The notes beneath the pieces were generated by a model that was not told the DNA's origin, did no database searches, and saw nothing but the letters and a program-made list of their open reading frames with translations. DNA of 64,000 bases from Diphasiastrum complanatum. Taxonomy: Eukaryota > Streptophyta > Lycopodiopsida > Lycopodiales > Lycopodiaceae. The stretch is taken from assembly GCA_029204225.1 (NCBI GenBank), contig CM055110.1, forward strand, positions 21,819,265-21,883,264, written 5' to 3'. This document shows, piece after piece, positions 11,941 to 23,339 of the stretch (position 1 is its first letter; every line of letters begins with the position of its first letter). The position numbers and the translations under genes were made by a program.

Positions 11941-12590
11941 TGAAGGATTCCAGATCATTCAAGATCCAATCCATGTCCCTGATCTTTGGTTACAAAATAA
12001 ACAAACCAAGAATCCTGCCAATGTAGAAAAATCAACATCTACATACAAAATGAGATGCAAACTCTAAGAAATATTGATTGAACATGAACCAAAACATAAA
12101 ATATAGTTTTTTTCCATACAATTATAGTACCCTACTGTATTTCACACGTGTGGAACTGAAAATAGCAAAATATGAACATTCTACACACAAGATTGCAAGA
12201 TATCACCAAGAGAGTCCACCAATGAGTAGTAGAACCCAAAGAGAACCATGTATAATGATGAAATGAGATAGAGAAGAGAGAAGATGTGTCTCTCCATGAG
12301 TTTCCTCCTTTTATAACAGGTCCAAACCCTATTTGGTCACTTGGCATTCCCTCAAAAATGTAAACCCTACTATTTTTGGGTCTAGATTCAATGTACCCAA
12401 AGTTCAAATTTGAATCTCTCTCAAACTCGACTACCAACTATACACTTTCATAAAGTATTTATTGAATGTATTTTAAACTAATAGAACTTCAAAAAGTTTA
12501 TCTTTAATTCTAAAATGAGTTTTGGCCTCAATTGACAATTTACCAAAATATGACTAAACTATACTAAACTTGACTAAACTTGTTGAAACC
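11941..12590 (-). repeat. Probable 5' LTR of Copia-C
   Basis: The plus strand begins TGAAGGATTCC two bases beyond the PBS. The stretch is AT-rich, contains CACACGTGTG at 12143-12152, and has no coding content. Its far end is uncertain. Copia-D integrase sequence starts near 12598, next to GAAACCTTCTCA, which is a plausible inverted match to the first terminus. Confidence 0.5.
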
Positions 12591-12597
12591 TTCTCAT

Positions 12598-13680
12598 CCA
12601 GCTTCTTTCTCTTCTTGTCTAGAATGTGTGCGTATGCTACACATTTGAAGATATGTATGTGAGCCAAGTTTGGCTTGTCGAAGTAGTGTGAGAAACGCCC
12701 GATTTACCTATCCTATTCTGCAGGTAGGCGGCTATAGCAACTGCTTCAGCCCATAATGATGTTGATGCCTTTGAGTATGACATCATGCATCTTGCTGTTT
12801 CCATGAGAGTCCTATTTTTCTTCTCAGCAACACCATTATGTTGTGGTGTGTATGATGTAGTCTTCCTATGAAGGATGCCACAACTGCTACAAAAATCAAC
12901 AAATCAGCTAGAGATACATTCTCCACCTCTGTCAATTTGTAGCTGCTTGACTTTCTTCTCTATCCACTTCTCAGGCCAATTTACATATTTTGTAAATTTG
13001 TCAACTGCCTCTAACTTGTTGCGGATAAAGTAGATGACTACAAACATACTAAAATCATTGATAAAGGTGATGCAGTATCATGAGCCTCCTACAAAAACTA
13101 CATCAAAGAGTCCGCAGATGTTCGAATGTATCAACTCTAGGAGTTTTGTCATTCTGAATGAGTCCTTTGTAAAGGGTGATGTGACATCTTGCCTTTGTTG
13201 CACGCATTGCAAGATGTCAGACTGGTTGCATCTTTGATGCTAACACCTGTGAATACGCCATGTTGGCTAGCTTTGTACAATGCAATCATGCTCATATGAC
13301 ACAGTCTCCTATGCCATAGAACATCCATAGACTCATGAATCTGATGAGCTTGCTCTGTGGGAAGACATACCTTCAAATGATATAGGCGTCTGCCTTGTGT
13401 GATGAGGGTACTTGTGCTGGCATCAAGCATGTTGCATGCTTCATCCTTGAATGTCACATGCATGCCTGCATCTACTATCCTTTCAACAAATAGTAGATCC
13501 TTTTATAATGTAGGCTCGTACAATTGTCGTCACCTTCTGTCTCTACCGTTGGTGTTCATCCATAGCACTCCAGTTCCGCTCACTTCATCGTCGTGATCCA
13601 TCTCCCAAAATGATGTATCTGGAGGAGTCTTTTTGTCAAAAGTCAAGTATCATGTGTCTCATTGTCACAAAGTGTGACAT
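12598..13680 (-). pseudogene. Copia-D gag-pre-integrase and integrase remnant
   Basis: On the minus strand the frame 13463-13149 carries LWHRRLCHMSMIALY and SCNACNKGKMSHHP, the gag-pre-integrase zinc-binding block of copia. Further along, about 12880-12780, the translation gives SSCGILHRKTTSYTPQHNGV followed by AEKKNRTLMETA, the end of the integrase core with its catalytic Glu. Near 12600 it reads IHIFKCVAYAHILDKKRKKL. Frameshifts and stops separate the pieces. The Copia-C LTR abuts its downstream end, so Copia-C probably inserted into Copia-D. Confidence 0.75.
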
Positions 13681-14538
13681 AGCACTAAGTCAAGAATAGC
13701 TTCTTGAATATCGGCTTGTGATGTAGCACATACATCAGTACACAAATAAGTGGAGGAATTTTGGTGTCTCGTTTTTCACCCATCTTTGAGGATTCTGGCT
13801 CATCCAGCTACTTTGTAGTCATCGAAAGTGTCCAAAGTCTTCGACTTCGACAATCTATTTGGTCCAGCTACTTTGTTTTGCGGTGGCCTTCGGTCTTCGC
13901 TAGTTGACCACAAGTGCGTGCTTGCGGTTTCCTTCGATTTTTGCCTTGGCTTCATAATGGGTTGACCGCATACTGGAGCCTTGCGGTTCCCTGATGATTT
14001 CCCTTGGCTTCGTTAGTCTTCACTTGTAACCGTAAGGTTGACTCTTGCGGTGTGTTGCAGTGTGTTTGGTTTACTTCGACTTCTTACTGCACCGTATGCA
14101 GGACTTTATGGTTGCCTGTGGTGCTCTTCACGGATTCTATCAGTGATAGAATCTGTGAAGCGATCTCTTCTTGGTTTTTCTCATTTTTTTATTTTGGCTT
14201 ATCGGGTGTTTCTACATGTTACCAGGCAGTTGGCTCTCTTATTGTGATCTTCTTATTACAAAGCCAGATCAAGCAAAAAGATGCGGTTAGGTTGTAGTAT
14301 ATTTTCTAGCTTGTCAGTGGGTTACTCAAATTATGTTCACTCCAATTGCACTCACAAGATCAAAACCATGCAAGCCTAAACATTCATCTAAGGATAGGCG
14401 TGCATTGCTGATGAATTCCATTCGATTCCTACTTCTATCTACTTGTAAAACGTTAAAGAACAAAAAGATTCTCAGATTAAACTACAGATCAACAAAATTG
14501 AAAAACAAGAAACAAGAAACTAAACAACATTTTGTCAA
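13681..14538. other. No gene recognised
   Basis: No convincing frame. The phrase CCAGCTACTTTGT occurs twice (about 13815 and 13864), and GCGGT-containing phrases recur near 13890-14060. This could be the degenerate gag end of Copia-D. I cannot place an LTR or PBS here. Confidence 0.35.
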
Positions 14539-15105
14539 CTAGTGGTCGTCTTCTGATTGGAGGGCTACATTGGAATTGACTTGTATTGGATCTAAGCCTC
14601 GATCCCAAAAACATTCATGATTCATGAAAAAGGCCATGGATCTGCAATATTTGACACCCTCTCGCACACATAAGTCAGCATTGGATTTGTACTTGTGGCC
14701 AAAATCCAATAGCCGCAGCCTCAGGTCATCCATTGACGTGCTTTCAAAAATCCCTGGGATCACTGGCCAGTTCACAGCCTCAACACGCGGTCATTCTGTT
14801 GGCCAGGGGTTTCTTCTTTTGACTAGCATATAGAAGGGATCAACTCTCTTCCAAGCTGGTGCCCTCAGATATTCATGCAACCTTCTACTCTCCTTGAGGA
14901 CTTTATTTCACCATTCAAGATGGGGTTGCAATGCAGCAATGATCTTGGCCCTCATAGAATATTGGCTCTGATCAATATCGTCTTTTTTGCCTCTCATGTT
15001 GCGGGGGTATTTCCTCTCGAACTTTTTGGATTCCCGTGTATCCACCATATAGGGCCTTTTCTTGAATGATGAGGCTGCCCTGCGTTGTTGTGGTGACTTT
15101 GCCAA
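14539..15105 (-). pseudogene. Unrecognised frame fused downstream of Copia-E integrase
   Basis: One minus-strand frame runs about 190 codons with only two stops (near 14908 and 14788), so it was recently coding. The first part is very basic (SPQQRRAASSFKKRPY, KYPRNMRGKKDD). The second has PVIPGIFESTSMDDLRLRLL and MNHECFWDRGLDPIQ. It sits where a copia element should have the linker and RT, but I see no RT motif. It is not a copia domain I know, so it may be captured or neighbouring host sequence. Confidence 0.4.
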
Positions 15106-15113
15106 GTACTCAT

Positions 15114-17426
15114 CTAATGCCTTGGCACCTGTATCACTCTTTCTGGCCTTTTCACTTGTTGAGGGATCAGCGTCTGAATTGAAGTCAGCAGGTCTGGGTG
15201 AGAATCTTTGTATTTTTGGCAGATCAGCCTAGGAGTCATCATAACCACCAACATCAGTGTTAATCTCAAAGAAGTCAGATGGAGTGTGATCTGGTCCTTG
15301 TTTTTCAAATCAACAAACTGATCTTCAATGAAAGTCACATCCCTGTTAGTGAGAAATTTACAGGTCTCTATACTGTACAGTTTATACATTCCATTGAAAG
15401 TACAATAGTCAACACAAATAATTTTGAATGAATGCTCATCTAATTTCTTTATGTTGTCCTTTGGGACATGAGCATAGGCAATACATCCGAATACTCTCAA
15501 ATGTTTCAATGAAGGCTTGGATCCTCTTCGGACTTCATGAGGGATTTTGTTGTCAAGAAGGCGTTTAGTTATACATCGATTTTGCACGTAGGCTGTTGTT
15601 GAAACAACATGTTGCCAAAATGATTTGGGCAATGAAACATGAGTTATCATACATTTGGTAGACTCGATTAAGGTTTTGTTCTTCTTTAATGCCAGTCCAT
15701 TCGACTGCGGAGAATAGGAAGTAGCAAATTGTTGCTCGATGCTGTTGATTGAGCAATAATTCTTGAATTCATTTGAGATGTATTCATCGTTGTTGTCATG
15801 CCTAAGTGCTTTGATCTTTTTGCATGTTTGCAACTCTAAATTTTCTTTGTATTTCTTGAAGAATTGGAAGGCTTCAGATTTGTGCTTCAAAAAATATACA
15901 TTAGTTCTTTTAGAATAGTCATCTATAAATCTAATAAAGAATCTAATACCAAGCAGTGATGGTATTTGCATTGGACCACATATATCAATATGTACAATGT
16001 CTAGCAAATCCTTAGATACATGTTCTTGATTTGACTTAAATGGCCTTCTTGTCTGCTTTCCTATGATACAACAGCTTTGGTAGACAAGAGCGTCGACAAT
16101 TCTAAATCAAGAACTGAAGAATGTCTAGACATGTTACCTATTGATACATGATTAATGTGACCAAGACTATAATGCCAAAATTCTGCTCTCAACTGCTTAA
16201 AGCATAATCAGTCGTAGAGTTACAATGACTAAGCCTATAGAGATATCGTTGCCTCTTTTCGAGTGCAAGAACTCTCTTGTTTTAATCAAAAATTTGATAG
16301 AAATCTGTCTGAAAATCTATAATTTGATTGACTGCTGACAACAGATTTGAGGTCAAGTTCGGAACATACAATACATTTGGTATGTGCTTCAATAGTCCAT
16401 TTTGAAATTCAGTCTAACAGTACCTTAATCTTCACTTCTGTGTAAGCTGCTATCTCCAAGGTGACGAACTTCTTGGTGCTGTAGACTGAATAGTCCATAA
16501 ACCATTCTTGATGGCTTGTCATGTGTTGCATTGCTCCAGAATCGAGGAACCACTCCTCCGATTATTTGACATGGTGATGGTTCACCATGAAGGCTTCCTG
16601 CTCATCGTCGTCATCTTCTTGGATCTTCTACTTCATTTTTGCTACATGGGCTTGTTGATTTGACTGTTTGTTCTTGTCATTGTTGAACTTCAAAATTTGA
16701 CAGTCTTGGATTTTGTGGTTTGTCTTCTTATAGTACTTGTAGAATAGTCTCTTTTTGTTCTGAGCAGGTTGCTGAATCTGGGTCTTTTGTGACTGTTTCT
16801 GATTGTTGTTGATTCGTTTGACAACTTTTTTCTTCTATTGCTTCCTTCTTTGAGAATAATGCTTGCAAGTCGTTGATGGTGGACAAGGATGCTCCATTCC
16901 TTCTTGTCTCCTCCTGCAACAACATGATTATGACTCTAGAAATGTAATGTCTAAGTGTGTGAAAATCATCATCACCCAGTTTTCATATAAGGATGGCAAA
17001 CTGGAAAATAAGGTCATTACAACATCAGAGTCTTCGATGACTGGATCTATTGCCACCATCTGCTCCAATAGAGTATTGAATTGATTAATGTAATTTTGAA
17101 CAGAATCACTTTCTGACATTTTGAGTGAGTAAAACTTTCTCCTCATATGCTACTTTGAAGTGACATCTCTCACTTTGTATAGTGTATTCAATATATCCCA
17201 AGCCTCTTTCGAAGATTGGACTTGTCTAATGTGGCCAATCTGTGTGTCAGAGATGTTAAGGATGATCAAGGTGAAAGCCTTGCCATCCTTGAGCTTCCAC
17301 TTGAAAATGGCTTGCTCATCGACATTGGAAAGTGGTTCTGTTCCAGCAACTATTTCCCAAAGCTCCTTGGCCATTAGAACTACTCTCATCTTGAATTTCC
17401 ATAGGTGGTAATTCGAACCATCGAGT
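15114..17426 (-). pseudogene. Copia-E gag-protease-integrase remnant
   Basis: On the minus strand gag starts just inside 17426 (LDGSNYHLWKFK) and continues as AKELWEIVAG (17389-17150), then MRRKFYSLKMSESDSV (17146-16928), then MLLQEETRRNG (16925-16728). A Cys/His-poor zinc-knuckle remnant lies near 16700. The protease block DSGAMQHMTSHQEWF is near 16540. The integrase frame 16007-15114 (297 codons) has DIVHIDICGP, FIDDYSKRTNVYF, ALRHDNNDEYISNEF, then SPQSNGLALKKNKT and HLRVFGCIAYAHVP. The catalytic Glu position reads LALKKN instead of the usual AERKN, so that residue is changed. Stops split gag. A gypsy LTR cuts it at the extreme N-terminus. The gag is closest in this window to Copia-G. Confidence 0.8.
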
Positions 17427-18034
17427 TGTTGGGGGTATTCTCAACAACGCAAGTTGAGTGTAAATAGAATAAAAGACTTGGGTCTTTTTGGAAATAAAAT
17501 AACACTTGAGGCCACAAAGTCAGAAAAACTTTCCAAGTTGGGTCCAATTTGAGACTCACATGAATCATGTGAAATCCAATGTACTTTTTTAAGGCCCTTG
17601 GATTAAGTTGGGTCCAAAATGAATGGACAAGATTAGTGTACATATTTTTAGAAGTAGCCAATAGGATTTTTGGGCAAGGGCCTTCCCCATTGATAAAAAG
17701 GCACCTCTATTAAGTTCATGCTCTTCTTGTTTTCTATAGTTAAAGTTTCTCCTTTAGCAAGTAAAATGAGCAAGTCAGCTAACCTCCACTCTCACTCTCT
17801 CTTTCTCTACCTTCTCTCCTTCTAACTCTCTCTCTCTCTCCCTCTCTTTTCACTACAAATCATGATGAATGTTGGGATAGAGTAGGGGAGTGCAGTGTTA
17901 AGGGTGGTAGTGTTAGTGTAAAGGGTAGAAAGCAAATAAAAGTAGCATCTTTGCATATTTAGGTGCCTATCCAGTGGTCTAACCCTCTTTGACAGGCGGA
18001 AGGGCTACTCACCGACGAGATCTACATCCCTACA
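17427..18034 (+). repeat. 5' LTR of Gypsy-3
   Basis: This is 608 bp beginning TGTTGGGGG and ending TCCCTACA, a TG...CA pair with matching inverted termini. It is followed after one base by a perfect tRNA-Asp PBS. It lies inside the first codons of Copia-E gag, so Gypsy-3 inserted into Copia-E. CT-rich runs near 17800-17850 precede the R/U5 side. The 3' LTR is not in the window; the element is cut after its gag start. Confidence 0.85.
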
Positions 18035-18035
18035 A

Positions 18036-18054
18036 TGGCGCCGTTGCCGGGGAT
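18036..18054 (+). promoter_or_regulatory. Primer-binding site for tRNA-Asp (Gypsy-3)
   Basis: TGGCGCCGTTGCCGGGGAT matches the complement of the 3' end of plant tRNA-Asp over 19 bases, as recalled. This PBS is typical of the Tat/Athila side of plant gypsy elements, which places Gypsy-3 in that group. Confidence 0.9.
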
Positions 18055-18379
18055 AGGTTTCCACTAACTAGTTTAGTTGTTTTTGTTTTTTTTAGAGTGT
18101 TTTAGGTGAATTTTTGGGTAGAGTTAGTTAGTTTTCTATATTTTCTTGTGTTTGGACTGTTCACAGCTAGTGGAGGAGGTGTGAGAGAGTAGAGGAGGCC
18201 CTAAACAACCTCTAAGGGCTTGACTTCCAAACCAAACCTTGAAAAAACCCAAAAGCCACACCAATCTATATTTGGAGGGAAAAAGAGCCAAAATTCTCAT
18301 CAGATTTGTTTTTTTCCAAAACCAGTGAAAACCAACCCTCGCATGATTGACAACAGTTCCAGGTTATTGTCCCATATTT

Positions 18380-19130
18380 GCATAGAAGCCTGCGAGAGTT
18401 AGTTCCAAGCAGATTGGAAAAACTAGAGACAAAACCAAAAAAGATTCAAATAACCCTTGTAAAAAACCAAAAAAATTAAGATTCCCAAAAGAACTCTCGT
18501 AGAGCTCTCTGAAGTTCCATCTCAGTGAGACAAGGGCACAGAGAAGCTTGTGAGAGTTAGTTCCCATTCTAAGTGCCAATGCGAAGGTTCCCAGTGAGAA
18601 AAAGATGGGAAAATCCAACAGAATTCTCGCAGACACAAAAATTTTTAGTTCTAGTGGTCAAGAACCCTTGTAGAGAACTTTGAAATTCCATCTTGATGAG
18701 ACCAAGACACAGAAGAGCCTACGAGAGTTAGTTTGATTCCAATGAGTAGAAAATTGGATTTAAACACTGAAAAATCACTAAAAATTGAAGATCCAAAAAA
18801 GTCTCACAGAAGTAACTCTCGTAGAGCACTCCATTTGATGCAAAATGCCATTTACATCTACGAGAGTTAGTACTGATTATTGGTGAAGATTAGACCAAAT
18901 TAGTGGTTTTTGGACCCTCGCAAACAATAAAATTTTCTTTTTTGCTAGAGTTAACCTTCGCAAAGATTTCCAAAGTCAAATGTATATCAGATGCAGCTCT
19001 TATAATCCTTGCGAGAGTTACTTCCCAGTAATCTAAGAAAAATCAAAGTTTTTTGGATTGCAAATCAGCTACAGAACCCTCAGACAGCTAGCCCTTGCAT
19101 GATTAACCCTCGCAAACTAAATTACTAGGA
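18380..19130 (+). repeat. Imperfect ~140-172 bp repeats in the Gypsy-3 leader
   Basis: The phrase CGAGAGTTAGTTCC, with variants, recurs at about 18392, 18550, 18721, 18860 and 19011, spaced 158, 171, 139 and 151 bases. Between the second and third copies a longer block is shared (TCCATCT...GAGAC...CACAGA upstream of each), so these are degenerate tandem copies. They lie in the untranslated leader between the PBS and gag. Confidence 0.6.
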
Positions 19131-19323
19131 AAATCTTCATCAGATCCAGCTACTATCAAAATCTCAAGCCAATCGAAGCAAGGATCAAGAAAATATCAAG
19201 GAAAAACCACCTTAAGAGACCTGAAATCACATTATCGGCCTATCAAACTGATCTAATCCCCTAAGATCCAGATCGCATTCCACTATACCAGCAAAGTCCA
19301 ATAACCATGGACCCCACCGCCAA

Positions 19324-19542
19324 ATGCATCTGAGATCTGGACGATCAATAGCAAGAAGAACATTGAACCAAGCACCAAACCTTCCCAGAATAGCAGTTGC
19401 GCATATCGAGGCAGAACCAAAACCAGTACTAATGGATCCAATGGGTCAACCTGTACCTGGTGCACCATTACAAGTAGTCTGGAGGGCACCACGAATGGAA
19501 ATACCTAAATATGATGGGTCATCAAATCCTATGAGTGGATAA
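19324..19542 (+). pseudogene. Gypsy-3 gag, N-terminal fragment
   Basis: The open frame begins MHLRSGRSIARRTLNQ and ends near PRMEIPKYDGSSNP. A proline-rich N-terminus followed by an 'IPKYDGSSNP'-like block is typical of gypsy gag just before the capsid region. The frame stops at 19540, exactly where the CCACGCGTGG-rich repeat starts, and the capsid does not resume. The rest of Gypsy-3 was lost or replaced. Confidence 0.6.
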
Positions 19543-19930
19543 TTATCCACACGATATCCACGTAGTATCCACGCAAAAGTCGGCCCCTTCTTTTGTCGTT
19601 TCACTCTGGCGTGGATAATCCATGCAAAACTGCCCTGCCTGTGCTGGTATCCGATGTTGGGCCGCGGTGTCCCAGAATACTTTGCGTGGAACATCCACGC
19701 GTGGATAATCTACGCAGTTTAAATTTTCTGGTATTCGATCCCGAGAGTACAACTATTGCCGAAAGTTATGTTGGCGTGAATAATCCATGCGTGGATGTTC
19801 CACGCGCCCGTTTCCACACCCATATCCATGCCAATCCACGGCTATATCCACGTGAAAAAAATTTTGGCCCTGCGACTTCCTTTGGATGCTCCATGGATAT
19901 TGGAGTGGATATTTTCATGTTCTTGTGATT
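19543..19930. repeat. Cluster of CCACGCGTGGATAAT dyads
   Basis: About ten copies of GTGGAT or ATCCAC half-sites lie in 390 bases, several joined as the dyad TATCCACGCGTGGATAA or close variants (for example around 19690-19710 and 19775-19805). The block is richer in CpG than its surroundings. It starts where Gypsy-3 gag breaks, so it is either inserted DNA or a new minisatellite. I recognise no known element. Confidence 0.55.
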
Positions 19931-21617
19931 GCCATAGGGTGAAGGACTTTCCCCCGGTAAAACTCACATTCCCTTCATGGACTTGCATGGAAACTAAGGA
20001 GAAGCTAAACTCTTTCATGACATCCGTGAATGTAATTTGCACATTGATTGTGCTGGATAAGACCAATTTCATTATTGATTACCACCGGAATACATGTCTA
20101 GAAGCTAGAACAAGGAAACTGCAGTGACAGTGGAGAGCAGCAAGTCGCGATCTCAACTAACTTTTAATGGCTTGCTATCGGATACTTGAGCTCCAAGCAA
20201 AAGGAAGCTGAAATTATATGGATATCAAAAGTAAAAAGCAACATCAACAGAATTTTGAAGGGTTTTTGAAGAGCAACTTGTCTTTGCCAGCCGCCAGCAG
20301 ACTAGAGGAAATGTGCATATGATATTAAGATGGCTCTCTCTTCTGACTCTCAAACTTTTTTATCTAAAAAATTGAAACGTTTGAAGCAAACTTATATACG
20401 TTGTTGGTGTAGTACTCCAAATTGCTATTTTGATTTGAGTTTCTAGTACAGTTGCGTCCGAGCTGCGCAAAGTAATCCCCCCCGTTTTTTTTTCTTACAA
20501 CTGGTAAGATTGGTTTGTACACAAGCTGGAACTTGCTCAACCTTGATTATTGTTATGCTTTCTCAGTGTAATTACTTCCTTTATATGGAAAGGATTTTGC
20601 AATAAGGACTTTCTTTAGATCCTCATCAGTGTGTTCCAAGACAAAGATCATACTGTATGCTTCGTAATTTATGTGCAATATTACGGGCTTTCGGGCTTGG
20701 ACCTTCGCGTATTTTTGCACACGTTTAACCTCCTGAGTCCTAAGTAGTACCTTACTTTCATTGTATGATCGGAATGGAGTACGGACGACAAACTAGATTG
20801 TGCAAGCTTAATATGTGTAATCCTCTATTGACGGTAGCCCAATAGCTGCATTTTTTAACAAGCTTGACAGCTGCTTTTTTAGACAAGCTTTCGCGTAAGT
20901 TATCTAATTTTTACCCATCTCAATTGAGTATCATGTAACAAAATTCTAAAATGTCAGCACTGAGCATCAACCAAGGAGCTATCGACATTTTGAGAAAGTA
21001 TTTGCAAGCAGCTGTTATCAATATTGTTGATAACCAGTTTACGTTAAAGACCTAACATCCTTTGCTAAGACTATATCATGAATCTCGATCATAAACTGCT
21101 GTAAACAGCTTATATTAGGCAGGTGACAGAGAAGTGAAACCAAATCGACTTGCTGAGTTTCGAACAACTATTAACATTTTGCTATCAGAATTTAGAAGCT
21201 CTCGCTATCTGATCGTACGCTAAATATTTACCGTGGCTTCAACCCTTTCGTGTTATTTTCTTAATGTCCACAATGGCTTGACCTCTCTAAGAAAGCTCTT
21301 CAAGCTCAGTAACAGTACAGACACTGCTCTAACACACAAGACTGGTCAAGTATGATCTGTGTTACACAGTACGGTCTTCCTTCCTTAATCAAAGTGCACA
21401 CGAATCATTACAATTCACAAAGTCCTTTGACAAAGATTTAAGCACGATTTATATAACATGATAAAAAGTTATGTCTCTGTGTCAACTGCTTGGCTATGAA
21501 AAACTAATTCTTACAAGCACAAAGATTTCAGCATTACTATGGTGTAGGTATTTGTAACAAGGCAATAATATACTACAATGTCGTTAGTTCAATGGTCAAT
21601 TCCGAGGTTCATACTCA
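19931..21617. other. Low-copy-looking AT-rich DNA downstream of the PYL gene
   Basis: I found no coding region I can support. A 110-codon frame (19795-20127) partly overlaps the repeat block and has no recognised motif. No transposon signature is visible between about 20130 and 21617, so this may be genuine gene-flanking DNA that includes the PYL 3' untranslated region. Confidence 0.4.
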
Positions 21618-22214
21618 CTATTTTACATCATTCGGTGCAGTCTGTAAAGTGACGCTTTCTGCCAGCTTTGCCAGAGATCTCAAGTTACATCTTACAAGGG
21701 TGTTCGTAAATGTAGATGTGTCTTCCTTAGTATTTCCCTTAGGAACGTCTACCACATACGACTCTATAACTAAAGTCTCTGGTCTGCCATCAGCTTCATG
21801 GTCGTGAAGGGTTGTCACAGAGTGATAATTCTGCAGGCGATGCTCTCCACCTAATACTCTAAAGCTCAATACGTGCTGTTCATCGTCTAACACTTCGAGT
21901 CTTTCGGTACTACAGCTAGCGGGCAGCCCAGAGACGAGAGTGACATCTCGTGTGCTCCCAACACGGCCGTCGCCTTTCATCACGCACTTCTTGATAAAAC
22001 GCTTGTAGTTTTGAGGAGAATCGAATCTGCGGACTATCGACCATACAATGCTGAGCGGTGCACGTATACGTTGAGTCAAAATAAAGGAGGATTGGTTGCA
22101 ATTAGCGCAACGAGAATGATGACGGCACAGAGAGTCTTCAACTTGTGCTAGCTCTTCTTCGTTCAAGTAATTAAGCTCCGACAGATCAATGCTGGCCATT
22201 GCTTCATTCATCAT
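21618..22214 (-). CDS. PYR/PYL/RCAR abscisic acid receptor
   Basis: Intact 198-codon single exon. The product is a START/Bet v 1-fold ABA receptor; ABA-bound receptor inhibits clade A PP2C phosphatases and so frees SnRK2 kinases, in cytosol and nucleus. Visible family features are QRIRAPLSIVWSIVRRFDSP (49-68), the ABA-carboxylate lysine in NYKRF (K71), and the gate loop SGLPA (95-99). E104, the latch GGEHRL (122-127), Y130 and S132 in NYHSVTT, E151 in ESYVVDVP, and N177 in the C-terminal helix also match known ligand-contact positions. The N-terminal segment with RHHSRCANCNQ is also typical. The length fits the family. The start at 22214 gives MMNEAMAS; initiation at the second or sixth residue is equally possible and would not affect the domain. 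No pocket residue is missing, so it should be functional. Lack of introns is common in this family. It is the only intact cellular gene in the window. Confidence 0.95.
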   Translation of the reverse strand: MMNEAMASIDLSELNYLNEEELAQVEDSLCRHHSRCANCNQSSFILTQRIRAPLSIVWSIVRRFDSPQNYKRFIKKCVMKGDGRVGSTRDVTLVSGLPASCSTERLEVLDDEQHVLSFRVLGGEHRLQNYHSVTTLHDHEADGRPETLVIESYVVDVPKGNTKEDTSTFTNTLVRCNLRSLAKLAESVTLQTAPNDVK

Positions 22215-23290
22215 AATCTAGTACGCATGCTGCAACTACAATGATATGTTCATCAATTCAGTCTCAGCTAATTAACTTCCACACTCAATGTTTCGATCAC
22301 CTTAATCACCAACTGGCTTCAAAGTTGATATGTAGTTGCAGTATGTTGCGATTAGCACGCATTCGACGGTCGCTGCACAAGATCCTTTCTTGAAGCGACA
22401 AGATGGAACTCAGAAATCTCTCCGTAGAGGCAACCTATTTCAAAGTCTACAGATCCAAGATTCAGATCCCAAAATATCAAACGCTGGCAATCTATGAAGC
22501 TTAGTAGCAACTGTAGCTGATTGCAGCCGCAGTTACTAGCTGTTTTACTGCAGTGTAGCAGATTTTACAACATTCAGCAAATCTGCAGCCATGGATACTT
22601 CAAGCTCTGGTATCAGTAATATGAGTCTATTCTATCTAACGAAACGACTATAGCAATACTGTTAAATGGATAACGGCTGTGCAGCACTCGCTCGGGCATC
22701 TGAAAGACTAAGATACTCCTGACCAGATCCGTGATGGATCGGATACTCTGATCACGATTCACGGAAGGGCGTTTTCCATCCAGCAATTATCATACAAGAA
22801 TAAAGTAAAAGGTAAAAGCGAGCCAGGATTGCAACTCACAAGGCAGCTTCCCGAGGCAAAAGCTTAAAGAGGTAGGTTTTCGAAAGGGACTACAATAGCT
22901 ACCCTTTCCATCTTACTTTTTGGCCTTGACAAACACAAGAAATAACTTATTGTCCAAACTCATGGCATAACTTGCCTTGGTGAGCAAGTTTTGCCCACAA
23001 AACCCTAGGAGACTGGAGACACTAGTAGAATGGAAGGGAGGTCTCTTTGTGTGAAAAACCACCAGATCGAAGCCGCTTGCATGTCGTAATCTCAGTTTTT
23101 CCTTTTTTACAAAGAAAACGAAGCCGCCTAGTTTTTCCTTTTTTAAAAAGAAAACGAAGCTGCCTCCATGCCTGGAATTTGTGTGCCTCCCTTTTCTTTC
23201 AGAATTTTTACATGCACTTGCAGATGCTAGAAGATGCATGTAAAACAAATTTACAGCAAAAAAAAAAAATTAAAGAAAAGTAAAAACAGA
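22215..23290. other. 5' flank of the PYL gene
   Basis: No gene I can support. A 111-codon minus-strand frame at 22913-23248 is Lys-rich with a repeated FVFF-x-KKEKL phrase produced by a short duplication (about 23095-23160). I regard it as chance. I saw no perfect CACGTG in this flank. Promoter elements cannot be placed confidently. Confidence 0.35.
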
Positions 23291-23309
23291 AATTATGGCA
23301 TCAAAGGAT

Positions 23310-23339
23310 CCTTCCTCGGGGCGTTTCGCCCGAGGAAGG
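23310..23339. repeat. Perfect 11-bp GC-rich hairpin
   Basis: CCTTCCTCGGG (23310-23320) and CCCGAGGAAGG (23329-23339) are exact inverted repeats around an 8-base loop, GCGTTTCG. The hairpin adjoins the GC-rich tandem repeat in otherwise AT-rich DNA. Confidence 0.85.

Noticed and set aside
13740-14540. Possible LTR of Copia-D
   Set aside because: No TG...CA termini, PBS or second copy could be placed.
16863-17084. Plus-strand frames over Copia-E gag
   Set aside because: They are shadows of the minus-strand gag.
22913-23248. 111-codon minus-strand frame near the PYL gene
   Set aside because: It has no recognised motif; its repeated FVFF-x-KKEKL phrase comes from a short local DNA duplication.
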